A stretch of 64,000 nucleotides of DNA, from contig CAWELH010000007.1 of NCBI GenBank assembly GCA_963809925.1, positions 62,001 through 126,000 on the forward strand, given 5' to 3'. The notes below the pieces were generated by a model that worked only from the letters and a program-made list of their open reading frames with translations, made no database searches and was not told where the DNA came from. Origin of the DNA: DASQZK01 sp963809925 (GTDB lineage Bacteria > Bacteroidota > Bacteroidia > Bacteroidales > GCA-2748055). Below, in pieces: positions 42,065 to 51,236 of this stretch. Numbering within the stretch: the stretch's first letter is position 1; every line of letters starts with the position of its first letter. A program made the position numbers and the translations under genes.

Positions 42065-42271
42065 TGACCACCCAATCGCAATTTAAACTGACCACCTAAT
42101 CGCGGGGTATTTTGCCCCCACTCCGCGGAACAAAGTATAGTACTACCCATTCTTAGGACCACTTTTTTTTATTCTTAATTGAAATTTATCATTCTTTTGA
42201 TGATGTAATCCGGTGTTAATTACCGGAAATCACTCGTAGTGAAGCGAAGAGTTATTCTGGTTATTAACACC
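42065..42271. mobile_element. Possible IS21-family end remnant
   Basis: TGACCACCCAATCGC (42065-42079) and TGACCACCTAATCGC (42089-42103) are direct repeats of the type found near the ends of IS21-like elements (GTGGTCA boxes on the other strand). At 42212-42228 GGTGTTAATTACCGGAA is mirrored by TTCTGGTTATTAACACC (42255-42271), 15 of 17 positions matching. No istA/istB coding sequence remains. The assignment rests on motif resemblance only. Confidence 0.4.
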
Positions 42272-42334
42272 TTTTCTTTTTTGCCTACTTTTTTCTTTTG
42301 TTAATACGCTTTCACCGGTTGATACCTCCCATTT

Positions 42335-43174
42335 TCAATACCGGAACGAGAAGCCCACAAAAAATACCTTGGGAGACGTATTCTTCAACCCATAATACAC
42401 TCCGGTATCCAGCTTAAGGTTTTCTTTCCATTCATAAACCAATCCTGAATTTAAAAAATACGCATTCGTTTTCAGCTCATTGTCCCGTTCGGCCAGGCCT
42501 TCAGCAAAGAAAGAAACCGGCCCGGCCAACGGGTGTGCAAGGGTAGCCGAAACCAGCGGGTTTACGTGATATGCCCCGCCGGCATGTCCTTCTTCCACAT
42601 CCATCTCAGCCTGTGCGCCAAAACCCCAGTTGTGCGGCAGCGATATACTGAAAGGGAAAACCACACCCCCGGAAATTTTTGAACCGGAATTTGTGGGAAC
42701 ATTGACAAAAGGCAGAATGGCCATTGCGGTATTGCCGTTATCATTCCCCAGGATGTTTTGCTTAGCCCTGATGGTTAGGGTACCGAAAGAGGAATGCGAT
42801 GATGGTTGGGAACTTCCGTCCATCACTCTTATCTCGTCATAGGATGCCGCAATGAACTGAATGTCGAGCGAATTGGTGATGCCCGCTTTGAGATTAAATA
42901 CGTTGAACGAATTTTCAATGGTCTTCTTGCCGGCAACGGATGAACGATCCGTTTTAAAAAGATCCGTTTCAAACTGAAAATGCCCGGCATCCACGGTATA
43001 CGGGCTTTCCGTTGCATCGGGACGATCCGTTTCAAAGCTCCGCATCAGATTACCGGGACACGGGTGAAAAAGGCAGTACCCGGATTTTGCCGAATCCGGC
43101 ACTGTTTCAGCACGACTTAAAACAGCAAATTGCGGGAGCAGTACCAGGAGTAGTATATACGTATATCTCATCAT
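42335..43174 (-). CDS. Outer-membrane transporter, MetA-pathway/PF13557-like
   Basis: This 279-residue exported protein has a signal peptide and a beta-barrel pattern. The early motif FETDRPDATESPYTVDAGHFQFETDL is characteristic of the putative outer-membrane channel family named after a phenol-degradation pathway. Later strands include SLDIQFIAASYDE and SGGVVFPFSISLPHNWG, and the end is FVGFSFRY. Its ATG begins one base after the Nramp gene stop, so it is translated from the same message. It may be the outer-membrane port for the metal taken up by the Nramp protein, which is inference. Confidence 0.75.
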   Translation of the reverse strand: MMRYTYILLLVLLPQFAVLSRAETVPDSAKSGYCLFHPCPGNLMRSFETDRPDATESPYTVDAGHFQFETDLFKTDRSSVAGKKTIENSFNVFNLKAGITNSLDIQFIAASYDEIRVMDGSSQPSSHSSFGTLTIRAKQNILGNDNGNTAMAILPFVNVPTNSGSKISGGVVFPFSISLPHNWGFGAQAEMDVEEGHAGGAYHVNPLVSATLAHPLAGPVSFFAEGLAERDNELKTNAYFLNSGLVYEWKENLKLDTGVYYGLKNTSPKVFFVGFSFRY

Positions 43175-43175
43175 C

Positions 43176-45038
43176 TCAGCTAACGATCAGGATAGGAATC
43201 TTTACTTTGTGCCGAACCGTATCAACGGTGGTGCCAAACACGATATCTTTAAATCCCTTGTGCCCATGCTCTCCCATAACCAGCAAGTCGATATCCAGGC
43301 TTGATGTTATTTTCGCTATTTCGGTAGCTGCACTCCCAAATCCAATTTGGATGTTAACCTTATACCCCAGCTCCTTCAGCTTGTCCTGATATTTAACCAG
43401 ACTTTCATGGTCAAGCTGGGTTTCATAATCCATCGTATTTGCCCCAAGATAGCGGGCTGCTGCGCTTTCCACAACATGGATAAACGTGTATACTGCCGCT
43501 TTACCACCCTGATTTATGGCGCTTTTTATAATCTGTTGATCGTGACCAGAGAAATCAATAGCCATGGCAATATGATTATAGGAGACCGATTCGATATCCG
43601 CAAAATCCACCGCCTGCCCGTGGGGCAGCTGGGTCCTTTTCAGTGCGGCAGAAACCACAAACGGATGAACAAAAACATAAACCAGAAGTGCCAGGCAGGC
43701 CAGCGCCACGGGAATGACGAAAGAATATATAAGATACTTATGACTCCCTGCGGCAGAGATCCATCCAAATATTTCGTCATAAACCAGGTGGATATTCAGG
43801 TAAACGATGATGGTTGCACTCAGCCATGCCAGGATCTTTACCCATGTTTTTATGGTGAATCCTTTCATCAGTTTTTTATCAGAATTAAAATGGATGAGCG
43901 GGATAACGGCAAATCCCAATTGTAAGCTTAAAACCACCTGGCTTAGTATCAACAGGCTTCCCAGCGCCTCATTACCAAAATAAATAATGGTAAACAAGGC
44001 GGGAATTATCGCCAGGAGGCGTGTGATCAACCTTCGCAACCAGGGTTGAATTCTCAGATTCAGGTGGCCTTCCATCACAATTTGTCCGGCCAGGGTCCCG
44101 GTAATGGTAGAACTTTGGCCCGAAGCAATCAGAGCAATAGCGAAAAAGGTAGGCGCCGCCTTTCCAAATAAATTTTGCAATAAATCGGAAGCATCCTGAA
44201 TTTCGGCAACATGAAAGTATCCATTGACATAGAAGGCTGCAGCAGCGAGCACTAAAATCGCCGCATTTACAAAAAATGCCAGGTTGAGAGCGATGGTGGT
44301 ATCGAAAAGATTCATTTTAATGGCATTTTTCATTCCTTTCGGGGTACGGTCAAATTTCCTGGTTTGAACCAACGAAGAATGCAAATACAAATTATGAGGC
44401 ATCACCGTCGCTCCAATAATTCCAATGGCTATATACAGGGCATCACCACTTAATTTTGAGGGAACGAAGCCCTGGATAAGATCGCCATATTCGGGCGATA
44501 CAATGAACATTTCGATCAGGAATGAGAAACCTATGATAAATACCAGGGAGACAATAAATACTTCCATGGTCCGCATGCCTTTTTTCAGGAGGAAAAGCAA
44601 CAATATGGTATCCAGGGCAGTCAGGCTTATACCCCATATCAACGGAAGTCCGAATAGCAGGTTAAGTCCGATAGCCATCCCCACAATCTCAGCCAGGTCG
44701 CAGGCGGCAATGGCTATTTCGGCTAAAATGTACAAAGGAATGTTCGCCCATTTGGGATAGGCATTTTTCGATGCCTGCGCAAGGTCCATGCCTCTTACGA
44801 TACCCAGCCGTGCACTCAGCGACTGCAACAGTACGGCGATAAGGTTGGACATCAGCAATACCCAGATCAGTTTATACCCGAATTCAGACCCTCCGGCAAT
44901 GTCTGTTGCCCAGTTCCCCGGATCCATATACCCCACGCTAACCAAATAAGCGGGTCCTAAAAAGGCTAAGATTTTTCTCCACCCTTTCTTATCTGTCCGG
45001 ACTGTTGAGTGTACTTCACTTAATGATTCTGATTTCAT
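43176..45038 (-). CDS. mntH: Nramp divalent metal transporter fused to a UspA domain
   Basis: A protein of about 620 residues from ATG 45038; the TTG at 45044 is less likely. Residues 25-470 are an Nramp permease with the metal-site motif DPGNWATDI and, in helix 6, MPHNLYLHS. Residues from about 480 onward form a universal stress protein domain ending VMGEHGHKGF...FGTTVDTV, the usual nucleotide-binding signature of Usp proteins. It takes up Mn(II) or Fe(II) with protons across the inner membrane. The fused domain may gate transport by ATP or stress state. It is divergent from an MntR-type regulator and leads the unit with the outer-membrane channel. Confidence 0.93.
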   Translation of the reverse strand: MKSESLSEVHSTVRTDKKGWRKILAFLGPAYLVSVGYMDPGNWATDIAGGSEFGYKLIWVLLMSNLIAVLLQSLSARLGIVRGMDLAQASKNAYPKWANIPLYILAEIAIAACDLAEIVGMAIGLNLLFGLPLIWGISLTALDTILLLFLLKKGMRTMEVFIVSLVFIIGFSFLIEMFIVSPEYGDLIQGFVPSKLSGDALYIAIGIIGATVMPHNLYLHSSLVQTRKFDRTPKGMKNAIKMNLFDTTIALNLAFFVNAAILVLAAAAFYVNGYFHVAEIQDASDLLQNLFGKAAPTFFAIALIASGQSSTITGTLAGQIVMEGHLNLRIQPWLRRLITRLLAIIPALFTIIYFGNEALGSLLILSQVVLSLQLGFAVIPLIHFNSDKKLMKGFTIKTWVKILAWLSATIIVYLNIHLVYDEIFGWISAAGSHKYLIYSFVIPVALACLALLVYVFVHPFVVSAALKRTQLPHGQAVDFADIESVSYNHIAMAIDFSGHDQQIIKSAINQGGKAAVYTFIHVVESAAARYLGANTMDYETQLDHESLVKYQDKLKELGYKVNIQIGFGSAATEIAKITSSLDIDLLVMGEHGHKGFKDIVFGTTVDTVRHKVKIPILIVS

Positions 45039-45080
45039 TTGCAATGATTCTGTTTGGATTTCAAATGTAGAAATAAATTC

Positions 45081-45094
45081 TTAGAGTATTCTAA
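45081..45094. promoter_or_regulatory. Candidate MntR/DtxR operator
   Basis: TTAGA-GTAT-TCTAA is a perfect inverted repeat in the 104-base gap between the divergent mntH and regulator genes. It resembles the TTAG...CTAA frame of DtxR-family operators. It is placed to repress mntH when metal is plentiful and could also affect the regulator's own gene. Confidence 0.5.
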
Positions 45095-45142
45095 CATAAT
45101 TGTAAGGTAAATTGTTTAATTTTGATCCCAAACGAAAATAGT

Positions 45143-45811
45143 ATGCCCTCGCAAGCAGAAGAAAATTATCTGAAATCGATCTACTTACTTGCCGAAAAAA
45201 CCGGCGAAGTGAGTGTATCCGGATTAAGCAGTCTGCTGAATGTAAGCCTGCCCACGGTAAACAGCATGGTGAAGAGTTTGAAAAAGCAAAGCCTGGTAAA
45301 TTATGAAAAATACAAACCCATCTCGCTTACGGTAAAAGGAAAGCAGGAAGCAGCCCGGGTTCTCAGAAAACACAGGTTAACGGAAATGTATCTTGTTAAT
45401 AAGATGGGATTTGGCTGGGAGGAAGTGCATGAGATTGCAGAACAACTCGAACACATCAACTCACCGGTCCTCTTTGACAGGATGGATGAGCTGATGGCCT
45501 TTCCGAAGATTGATCCGCATGGTTCGCCCATTCCTGACAAAGATGGCGAAATATCATCCCTCTCACGCATAAAACTAAGTGATTGCAAGGAAGGTGAAAA
45601 AGTGACCCTGGTTGCGATTGCAAATTCAAAAAATGAATTTTTAAAATTTCTGGACAGCCGGGATCTAAGTCTTGGAACAAAACTCGAGGTGCTGTCCGTT
45701 GAACCTTTTGACAGCAGCATGACGGTCAGCTACAACGGCCATCCTTCTGAAGTGCTGTCCCTGATCGTATCAGACAGCCTGCTGGTTGAATACCGGAGAC
45801 CAGCGAATTGA
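45143..45811 (+). CDS. DtxR/MntR-family metal-dependent repressor
   Basis: A protein of about 222 residues from ATG 45143. The winged-helix domain starts SQAEENYLKSIYLLAEKTGEVS, with the recognition region LLNVSLPTVNSMVKSLKK. The dimerisation/metal-binding domain has the expected His and Glu residues (RKHRLTEMYLV, GWEEVHEIAEQLEH), and a C-terminal FeoA/SH3-like domain follows. With Mn or Fe bound it represses metal uptake. Its position opposite the Nramp fusion gene makes that gene the likely target. Confidence 0.92.
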   Translation: MPSQAEENYLKSIYLLAEKTGEVSVSGLSSLLNVSLPTVNSMVKSLKKQSLVNYEKYKPISLTVKGKQEAARVLRKHRLTEMYLVNKMGFGWEEVHEIAEQLEHINSPVLFDRMDELMAFPKIDPHGSPIPDKDGEISSLSRIKLSDCKEGEKVTLVAIANSKNEFLKFLDSRDLSLGTKLEVLSVEPFDSSMTVSYNGHPSEVLSLIVSDSLLVEYRRPAN

Positions 45812-45858
45812 AGTATGTCTCATCGGAAAGAATCAGGGGGCGAAAGACCGGAGGTAAA

Positions 45859-46038
45859 TCAAAAATTCAAATGACTCCTGAACGCCCTGTCCACAATCGG
45901 ATTCACGATTACCGACGGCAGCCCGAGCGTTTCAACAGCCCTTTTGCAGGATGCCGGGAAGTCATCCTGCCCACTGGTATAGCAAGCCTTAACAACCACA
46001 TCGATGCGCAGAATATGGATCTTGTCGGTGAGTTTCAT
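45859..46038 (-). pseudogene. MBL-fold hydrolase remnant with internal deletion
   Basis: A 59-codon frame begins MKLTDKIHILRID, like the N-terminus of a Bacteroidota metallo-beta-lactamase-fold hydrolase. It then passes at once into VVVKACYTSGQDD...CKRAVETLGLP...VNPIVDRAFRSHL, like the C-terminus of the same family. The whole metal-binding middle, including any HxHxDH motif, is missing. The join falls at a short ID/LD-type match that could have served the deletion. It may still be translated but cannot be an active enzyme. Confidence 0.5.
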
Positions 46039-46092
46039 GATGGAGGGTTTTCAGGTTGTTCGATGGTGCGAATATGCAGCAAAAGCAGGTTC

Positions 46093-47499
46093 CTATTTTT
46101 TGCCGGTAAACGAAGGCAAAATATACTTCACCATCAGGTCCGCCACGCCGGAATCCCGGTTATAATTCCCGCCATTAAAGATCGTGATCAGGTTCAGATC
46201 TTTCCAGATGTATGCCTTCTGTCCGCCATTGCCCGTAGCAAGGATGGCATCAAAACGTTTACCTTCGCAGTAAAGATAAGGCATCCACCACAAATATCCA
46301 TAATCCGTCCCATCCAGTGACGAATGTGGAGTCGTGGATTCATCCAACCATTTTTCCGGCACGATCTGCTGCCCCTTCCAGCGACCATGATTCTGTACCA
46401 TGAGCATACATTTGGCTACATCTCTCGGTCGCAGGTATAGCTGGCAGAATGTTTCGGCGCTCGAACTATCGGGATTGAAATTCCATCTGAAACCCGTAAT
46501 GCCCATTGGTCCAAACAGGCGGTCGGAGGAAAAGCTCCTGAGATCCTGTCCTGTTGCCTTTTCAATGATCCTGCCCAACACGATCACCCCACCGGAACAG
46601 TACCGTGCCGTGTCACCGGGAGGATGGTCGACAGGCAGGTCGAGGATAAACTTCACCCAGTCGCCCTGCCGGCCCATGGTACTCTCATTGCCGGGTGAAT
46701 CCATATCCCAGTCATCGCAGGCCCATCCGGAAGTCTGTGTAAGAAGGTGTCGGATGGTGATGCTGTCTTTCCATGGTGAAGGATTCCGGAATGAAGGGTA
46801 TTCTGTGAAACTGCCGTACACCTTTGCTTCCGTTCCTTCAATACTCCCTTCATCGATGGCGATCCCTGCGAGCATACTGACATAACTCTTCGTTGCCGAC
46901 CTCATCTGGTGAGGCCGGTCCGCATCATAACCGTAGAAATATTCTTCGGCAATGAGCTTACCTTCGTAGAGGATAAGAATGCTGTGGATATCGGTGTATT
47001 GTTCATCCAGTATGGCATTGATCATTTTTTCGTAGAGTGCCTTGTTCAATGGACTGTCTGCAATATCACCGGTGAGCAGACCATCGTTCCTGCCGGCAGG
47101 CCGCTGATACACATAATGTTTCCCTTGTAGTGCAAGACGTGGGTACCACATTTCCACCGGGAAATGAACCTCATCGGTAATCAGTTTCATCACTTCTTCA
47201 TCCTCACCTTCACGGAATCCGTCAATCTTCCCGTCACGATTGCGGATAAAGACGACTTTTGTATCGGCCACATTCAGAAAAACATCCCCCGAAACCCTGT
47301 GCAAAGGGTATTTCGCACCGCCTAAGAGCGCCCACAGCATTCCGGTATCCCTCGGCGTCGAGGCAATTTCAACCCGAGTATTTCCGTGGTATTCATAGAT
47401 CCCTTCGTACACTTTCAGCGGGGAAGCGATCTGCTCCGCGGACTGTGTAAATCCGCAGACCTGTGTGGTGAGAAGTAAGAACAGAAGAGGAGACTTCAT
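46093..47499 (-). CDS. Serine hydrolase, class C beta-lactamase-like
   Basis: A protein of about 468 residues from ATG 47499, which yields a signal peptide (MKSPLLFLLLTTQVCGFTQS). A non-catalytic N-terminal domain of about 150 residues precedes the serine hydrolase domain. The active-site SATK is at residues 201-204 and the second motif, normally YxN, reads YCSG near residue 297. GYLWW and GGQKAYIW are near the end. Such proteins act as esterases or D-amino-acid peptidases rather than true beta-lactamases. It is the last intact gene of the leftward group that begins with susC, but a gap of about 160 bases separates it from the previous gene. Confidence 0.88.
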   Translation of the reverse strand: MKSPLLFLLLTTQVCGFTQSAEQIASPLKVYEGIYEYHGNTRVEIASTPRDTGMLWALLGGAKYPLHRVSGDVFLNVADTKVVFIRNRDGKIDGFREGEDEEVMKLITDEVHFPVEMWYPRLALQGKHYVYQRPAGRNDGLLTGDIADSPLNKALYEKMINAILDEQYTDIHSILILYEGKLIAEEYFYGYDADRPHQMRSATKSYVSMLAGIAIDEGSIEGTEAKVYGSFTEYPSFRNPSPWKDSITIRHLLTQTSGWACDDWDMDSPGNESTMGRQGDWVKFILDLPVDHPPGDTARYCSGGVIVLGRIIEKATGQDLRSFSSDRLFGPMGITGFRWNFNPDSSSAETFCQLYLRPRDVAKCMLMVQNHGRWKGQQIVPEKWLDESTTPHSSLDGTDYGYLWWMPYLYCEGKRFDAILATGNGGQKAYIWKDLNLITIFNGGNYNRDSGVADLMVKYILPSFTGKK

Positions 47500-47658
47500 A
47501 ATTTTGTATTTAATCTTTATTCCGGAAAAACGATGGTTTTGATATTTATGAAGATAACAACAAAAAAGGATGCGTGTCAATGCCAACCGGATTTTATGCG
47601 GGGTGCCGCATGAACAATGTCCTTAAGTTAGCACTTACCGGTACCCCTTTTGGATTCG

Positions 47659-48042
47659 TTAGTACATCGTATTTCCGTTCTCGGTATGTTCCGGGACCTG
47701 TTGAACAGCATCCCAATGTTCAACGATCTTTCCGTTTACATCGAAGCGGAAAAAGTCCATGGTAATATACTGGTCATTTCCCGGCCACACCTGGTGGGTA
47801 TGAAGGGCAACCAAATCACCCTCCGCCACTCCCCGTACAAAGCGTATCGACTTCTCCGGGTATTCGTCTGCCATCCGTTCAAAATAAGCGATGAAGGCTT
47901 CCTTTCCGTTTCCCACACCCGGATTGTGCTGGATGTACTCATCGCCGACATACAATTCGACGGCTTTTCGCGGATTCCCCCCGAATGCCATCCTGTAATA
48001 GGCAATGGCGTTTTCTTTGTTTTTAGTGAGATCTTGTTTCAT
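47659..48042 (-). CDS. SnoaL-like / NTF2-superfamily protein
   Basis: This 127-residue cytoplasmic protein has the SnoaL-like pattern of a small cone-shaped fold. It shows AIAYYRMAFGGNPRKAVELYVGDEYIQHNPGVGNGKEAF, then HTHQVWPGNDQYITMDFFRFDVNGKIVEHWDAVQQVP. These are typical of predicted SnoaL-like ester cyclases. Function cannot be assigned more closely. It lies between the acetylesterase-type and serine hydrolase genes on the same strand. Confidence 0.88.
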   Translation of the reverse strand: MKQDLTKNKENAIAYYRMAFGGNPRKAVELYVGDEYIQHNPGVGNGKEAFIAYFERMADEYPEKSIRFVRGVAEGDLVALHTHQVWPGNDQYITMDFFRFDVNGKIVEHWDAVQQVPEHTENGNTMY

Positions 48043-48135
48043 GGCTGATTAGGTTAAATTTAACTTGTATGCACCTAATATAGGCGACAATATGTCTGGC
48101 ATTCTACGTTGTAAAGAACTCCAAAACAATACTCT

Positions 48136-48957
48136 TTACTTCCTGAGTAGTTCTGCAATACGTTTTCCAAATTCCAATCCCAATTCAAGTTGTCCGGCAG
48201 AGGAATAGTGAATACTGTCTCCCCACTTTTCGAGAGCCCCTGTATTCAATAAAAAAATATTCGGAATTTCCAGCGAAATTTTTTCCTGGGCAGAGACAAC
48301 CGTGTCAACAGCAGGGTACATGGATACCGGAGGATTGATCCTGCCATAAACTACAGGCAGATCGGGAGAATCCAGGTCCCTTCGTATGGCGTTGATGAAC
48401 AACTTAAAATTTTGAAAATAGTTTACGCCTGCTTCGGGAATCCGGGCATCCCTTTCACCCTGCATCCATACCAGTCCTACCTTTTTAACTTTCAGATCTT
48501 TCGTTACACTATAAATTTTCGTCAACAGTGAATCGTACAAATTTCCAAATTCCGGATGACCTGTAATTTCCGCATTTCGCGAAGTATATTTGGGTGACCA
48601 GTCAAGCAATGAAGAGCCGCTTACGGCATATTTTAAGATGATAAATTTTTTTCGGGGGAAATTTTCTTTTAACTCCCTGGATATGCCATATTCGGGTCCA
48701 AATTTACTGCTGTCAATCCCGAATGTTGTGCCCATACCATAATTAAAATAATAGATATTTTTAAATCTGTTTCTCTCCAGGATATCCTCAATTTTTCCCT
48801 GTCCCACCATATTGGATTGTCCGGCCAGGAGGATTAAATAATATGATTCATGTTCATTGATCTTTTCGGGATTACCGTATTTTATGATAGGCTGGTCAGC
48901 ACAACCAAATGCAAAAATCATTACGAGGAGAATAGAATTCAACGGTTTTTTCTTCAT
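48136..48957 (-). CDS. Sialate O-acetylesterase-like SGNH lipoprotein
   Basis: This 273-residue protein has a lipobox (FAFGC, Cys19), so it is anchored to a membrane. The catalytic Ser48 is in the GQSNM block, KYAVSGSSLLDW is an oxyanion-loop region, and Asp and His are in GDSIHYSSAG. The domain matches the SASA/DUF303 esterases that remove acetyl groups from sialic acid or xylan. It lies downstream of the SusCD locus on the same strand, suggesting deacetylation of the imported glycan. Confidence 0.88.
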   Translation of the reverse strand: MKKKPLNSILLVMIFAFGCADQPIIKYGNPEKINEHESYYLILLAGQSNMVGQGKIEDILERNRFKNIYYFNYGMGTTFGIDSSKFGPEYGISRELKENFPRKKFIILKYAVSGSSLLDWSPKYTSRNAEITGHPEFGNLYDSLLTKIYSVTKDLKVKKVGLVWMQGERDARIPEAGVNYFQNFKLFINAIRRDLDSPDLPVVYGRINPPVSMYPAVDTVVSAQEKISLEIPNIFLLNTGALEKWGDSIHYSSAGQLELGLEFGKRIAELLRK

Positions 48958-49103
48958 AGTTTACACGTTGTTGATCAGGTGTTTTTTGCTAAATATTTGA
49001 TTGTATGCTAATTAACAGCACAGTGCCGTGCAAGGATGTCGAACGATATTCTACACTGGCTTCGTTATGTTTCAACGCAGGAAGTTCAATTTACATGTAA
49101 ATG

Positions 49104-50444
49104 CTATTTTAGCGTTGTGTCATGAACATCAGTGGCACTCTTTTTATCGGAGACTGCTATTTTCGCAGCATAAATTGCACTTCCCGTGACATTCCGTCTG
49201 ATATTATAACCATACCAGGTGCCTACGGCGTTGCTGCTGCCATCTGTAGATACAAACAGATAGCCGTTCACGTATGAAAGAGAATAGCCGTAATTGCCGT
49301 TCGTTAATTTCAGGGATTTCACATACGTGCCTGTTAAATCATAAACATATACGGTTCCATTCGAAGCATCCCAGGTATAAATATAATCGGGACCAACGGC
49401 AACATTTACGTTATTACCGTTTGTAGTGCCGGAATTTAAGCCTTCTATTGTATTTACCAGGGAACCATCCGAAAATTGATACTGCTTCAAGGTGCCTGCA
49501 TTAAATGCATAAAGATATTGTCCGTCATCACTCATGGCAACGGTTGACTGGAGATTATCAAACAAATCCGGAAGTATTTTTGTAAAAGCCCCGGTCGCCA
49601 GATTCGTGATTTTATAAATGTTTCTTGCAGTCGTATTTTCAAAGCCTGAAGTGTATAAAAATCCGTCTGCCTTATTATACATTAATCCCCGCATATCCAA
49701 TGCAATTGGATAAGAGGTAACAGAATCTCCTGAAAGGGTAAACTTATCAATTCTTCCTGCATTATAATTGCCCCCATTGCAGGTATAATAATAATTGCCA
49801 TCCGAGGCAATATGCATATTGTGATAATCAATTTTGTCCTTAATAATAATCCTTAAAATCGGATCATGCAATGCTACGAGTTCATTACCTGTTACTACGT
49901 CTTTCCAGGCTGGCATCCCATTCATTATGGTTAATACCTGTCCCTCATCGCCCGCTGGCAAAGCCATCCACTCATTACCATTGTAAAGCAGCATATCACC
50001 GGAATTCGCTGGCGCTGATATTTGTACTACATTTGTCGGTAAAATGGATGATTTTGCGTACAGGGCATACGGAACGCTTAACAGCTGAGTTGTTCCACTG
50101 ATTGTATAACCAGTACCTCCTGCCGGATCGATCTCCGTTTTAATATAGTATGGACCTGCGCTCCAGTCAATGTTTTCAAATACGCCGGTCACCACAGTTC
50201 CACCACCAATTTCAAGGGTTGTCAGACCATTTTCATTGGTTGTGGCCTGGTGGGTTTCTACATATACTGCAGCGCCAAATTCCGATGCTTGTAAAATCTG
50301 GATCCTGATGCCAACATTGCTGCTTTTAGACAGGTCTCCATTTGCATTTCTGATAACCGCCTGGTAACTTATTTTTTCAGGTGCCTGTGCAAACATGTAT
50401 GCAAATAACAATAAAAAACTATACGTAGAGATTAATCTTTTCAT
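49104..50444 (-). CDS. Cell-surface protein with beta-propeller-like repeats
   Basis: This 446-residue exported protein has a signal peptide (STYSFLLLFAYMFAQAPEK). Its first 130 residues match the common Bacteroidota surface N-domain (ISYQAVIRNANGDLSKSSNV to LLSVPYALYAK). The rest contains repeated strands such as YYYTCNGGNYNAGRIDKF, GFLYTSGFENTTARNIYKI and QYLYAFNAGTLKQY, suggesting a propeller. It follows the T9SS gene by six bases, so the two are made together. A glycan-binding role is inferred. Confidence 0.75.
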   Translation of the reverse strand: MKRLISTYSFLLLFAYMFAQAPEKISYQAVIRNANGDLSKSSNVGIRIQILQASEFGAAVYVETHQATTNENGLTTLEIGGGTVVTGVFENIDWSAGPYYIKTEIDPAGGTGYTISGTTQLLSVPYALYAKSSILPTNVVQISAPANSGDMLLYNGNEWMALPAGDEGQVLTIMNGMPAWKDVVTGNELVALHDPILRIIIKDKIDYHNMHIASDGNYYYTCNGGNYNAGRIDKFTLSGDSVTSYPIALDMRGLMYNKADGFLYTSGFENTTARNIYKITNLATGAFTKILPDLFDNLQSTVAMSDDGQYLYAFNAGTLKQYQFSDGSLVNTIEGLNSGTTNGNNVNVAVGPDYIYTWDASNGTVYVYDLTGTYVKSLKLTNGNYGYSLSYVNGYLFVSTDGSSNAVGTWYGYNIRRNVTGSAIYAAKIAVSDKKSATDVHDTTLK

Positions 50445-50450
50445 GACGGA

Positions 50451-50930
50451 TTAGTTTTTAATGATTTTGAAAATCTTAACTACCTTCATATGGTCTCTCA
50501 CCTGAAGAAAATAGGTGGATGACGGATCGTGTTGCAATGAAATACTGGTTTCCGTATTTTCTATGGCTCTTTCATCGAGTATCTTGCCATTTATATCCAT
50601 TAACATATATGAAAGCTTCTCAAGCCTATCCCCTTGTATTTTCAATATCAGCATATCCGTTGCAGGATTTGGATATGCCACACAATTGAGGAGGATATCT
50701 TTCTCAGTTTCATTTCCGGTTTCAACAAGTATTTCGTACGGCTGCTGAACTCCCGGAAATACAGCACCATCGCTGCCAGTGGATGAAACATATACGGTTT
50801 GTCCTACCGTAAAACTCACAGAACCGCCGGCGCCATCTGATTCCCCACCGGCCGTAGATGTTGCCTGCTGCCCAAAACAAAAGGCTTCGCCACAAACGAG
50901 AAGTAATATACATTCCCCTATTCTTATCAT
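50451..50930 (-). CDS. Small exported protein with T9SS type A sorting domain
   Basis: This 159-residue protein has a signal peptide and a Gly/Ser-rich stretch (ATSTAGGESDGAGG), then SFTVGQTVYVSSTGSDG. It ends with a typical T9SS tail: CVAYPNPATDMLILKIQGD, YMLMDINGKILDE and FLQVRDHMKVVKIFKIIKN. The tail directs export by the type IX system and surface attachment. Very similar small proteins occur paired with longer surface proteins in Bacteroidales, as here with the 446-residue gene. Confidence 0.87.
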   Translation of the reverse strand: MIRIGECILLLVCGEAFCFGQQATSTAGGESDGAGGSVSFTVGQTVYVSSTGSDGAVFPGVQQPYEILVETGNETEKDILLNCVAYPNPATDMLILKIQGDRLEKLSYMLMDINGKILDERAIENTETSISLQHDPSSTYFLQVRDHMKVVKIFKIIKN

Positions 50931-51236
50931 GATTTACAAATTTTAAGTTTTGAAAATACACAAATCAGAACCTGTGGTGTGACCCTAAACAGCTAACTTT
51001 CGGATCGTAAAGTTCTTAACAAGAAAAGAAGTACTTGGTTTATGATTTTCCGGAAAAAAAATTTATTCAGACGGTGTAGGGAAATACGTAAATAGAAGTC
51101 GGGGACTACAATAAAGATAATATGAAATTGCTACAAAAACCACAAATCATCTGTCCGGCTGCCCCTGTACTTTTCAATGGCTGACGGGTAGTGAATGAGG
51201 TTTTTGTAACCCAAATGATCTTTAGACTGTGATATT
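50931..51236. other. Intergenic region after susD
   Basis: This 306-base gap between the susD stop and the T9SS gene shows no recognisable gene, terminator or repeat. Confidence 0.4.

Noticed and set aside
45808..46320. 170-codon plus-strand frame downstream of the DtxR-type gene
   Set aside because: It is antisense to the serine hydrolase gene and to the MBL remnant, both of which have clear protein similarity.
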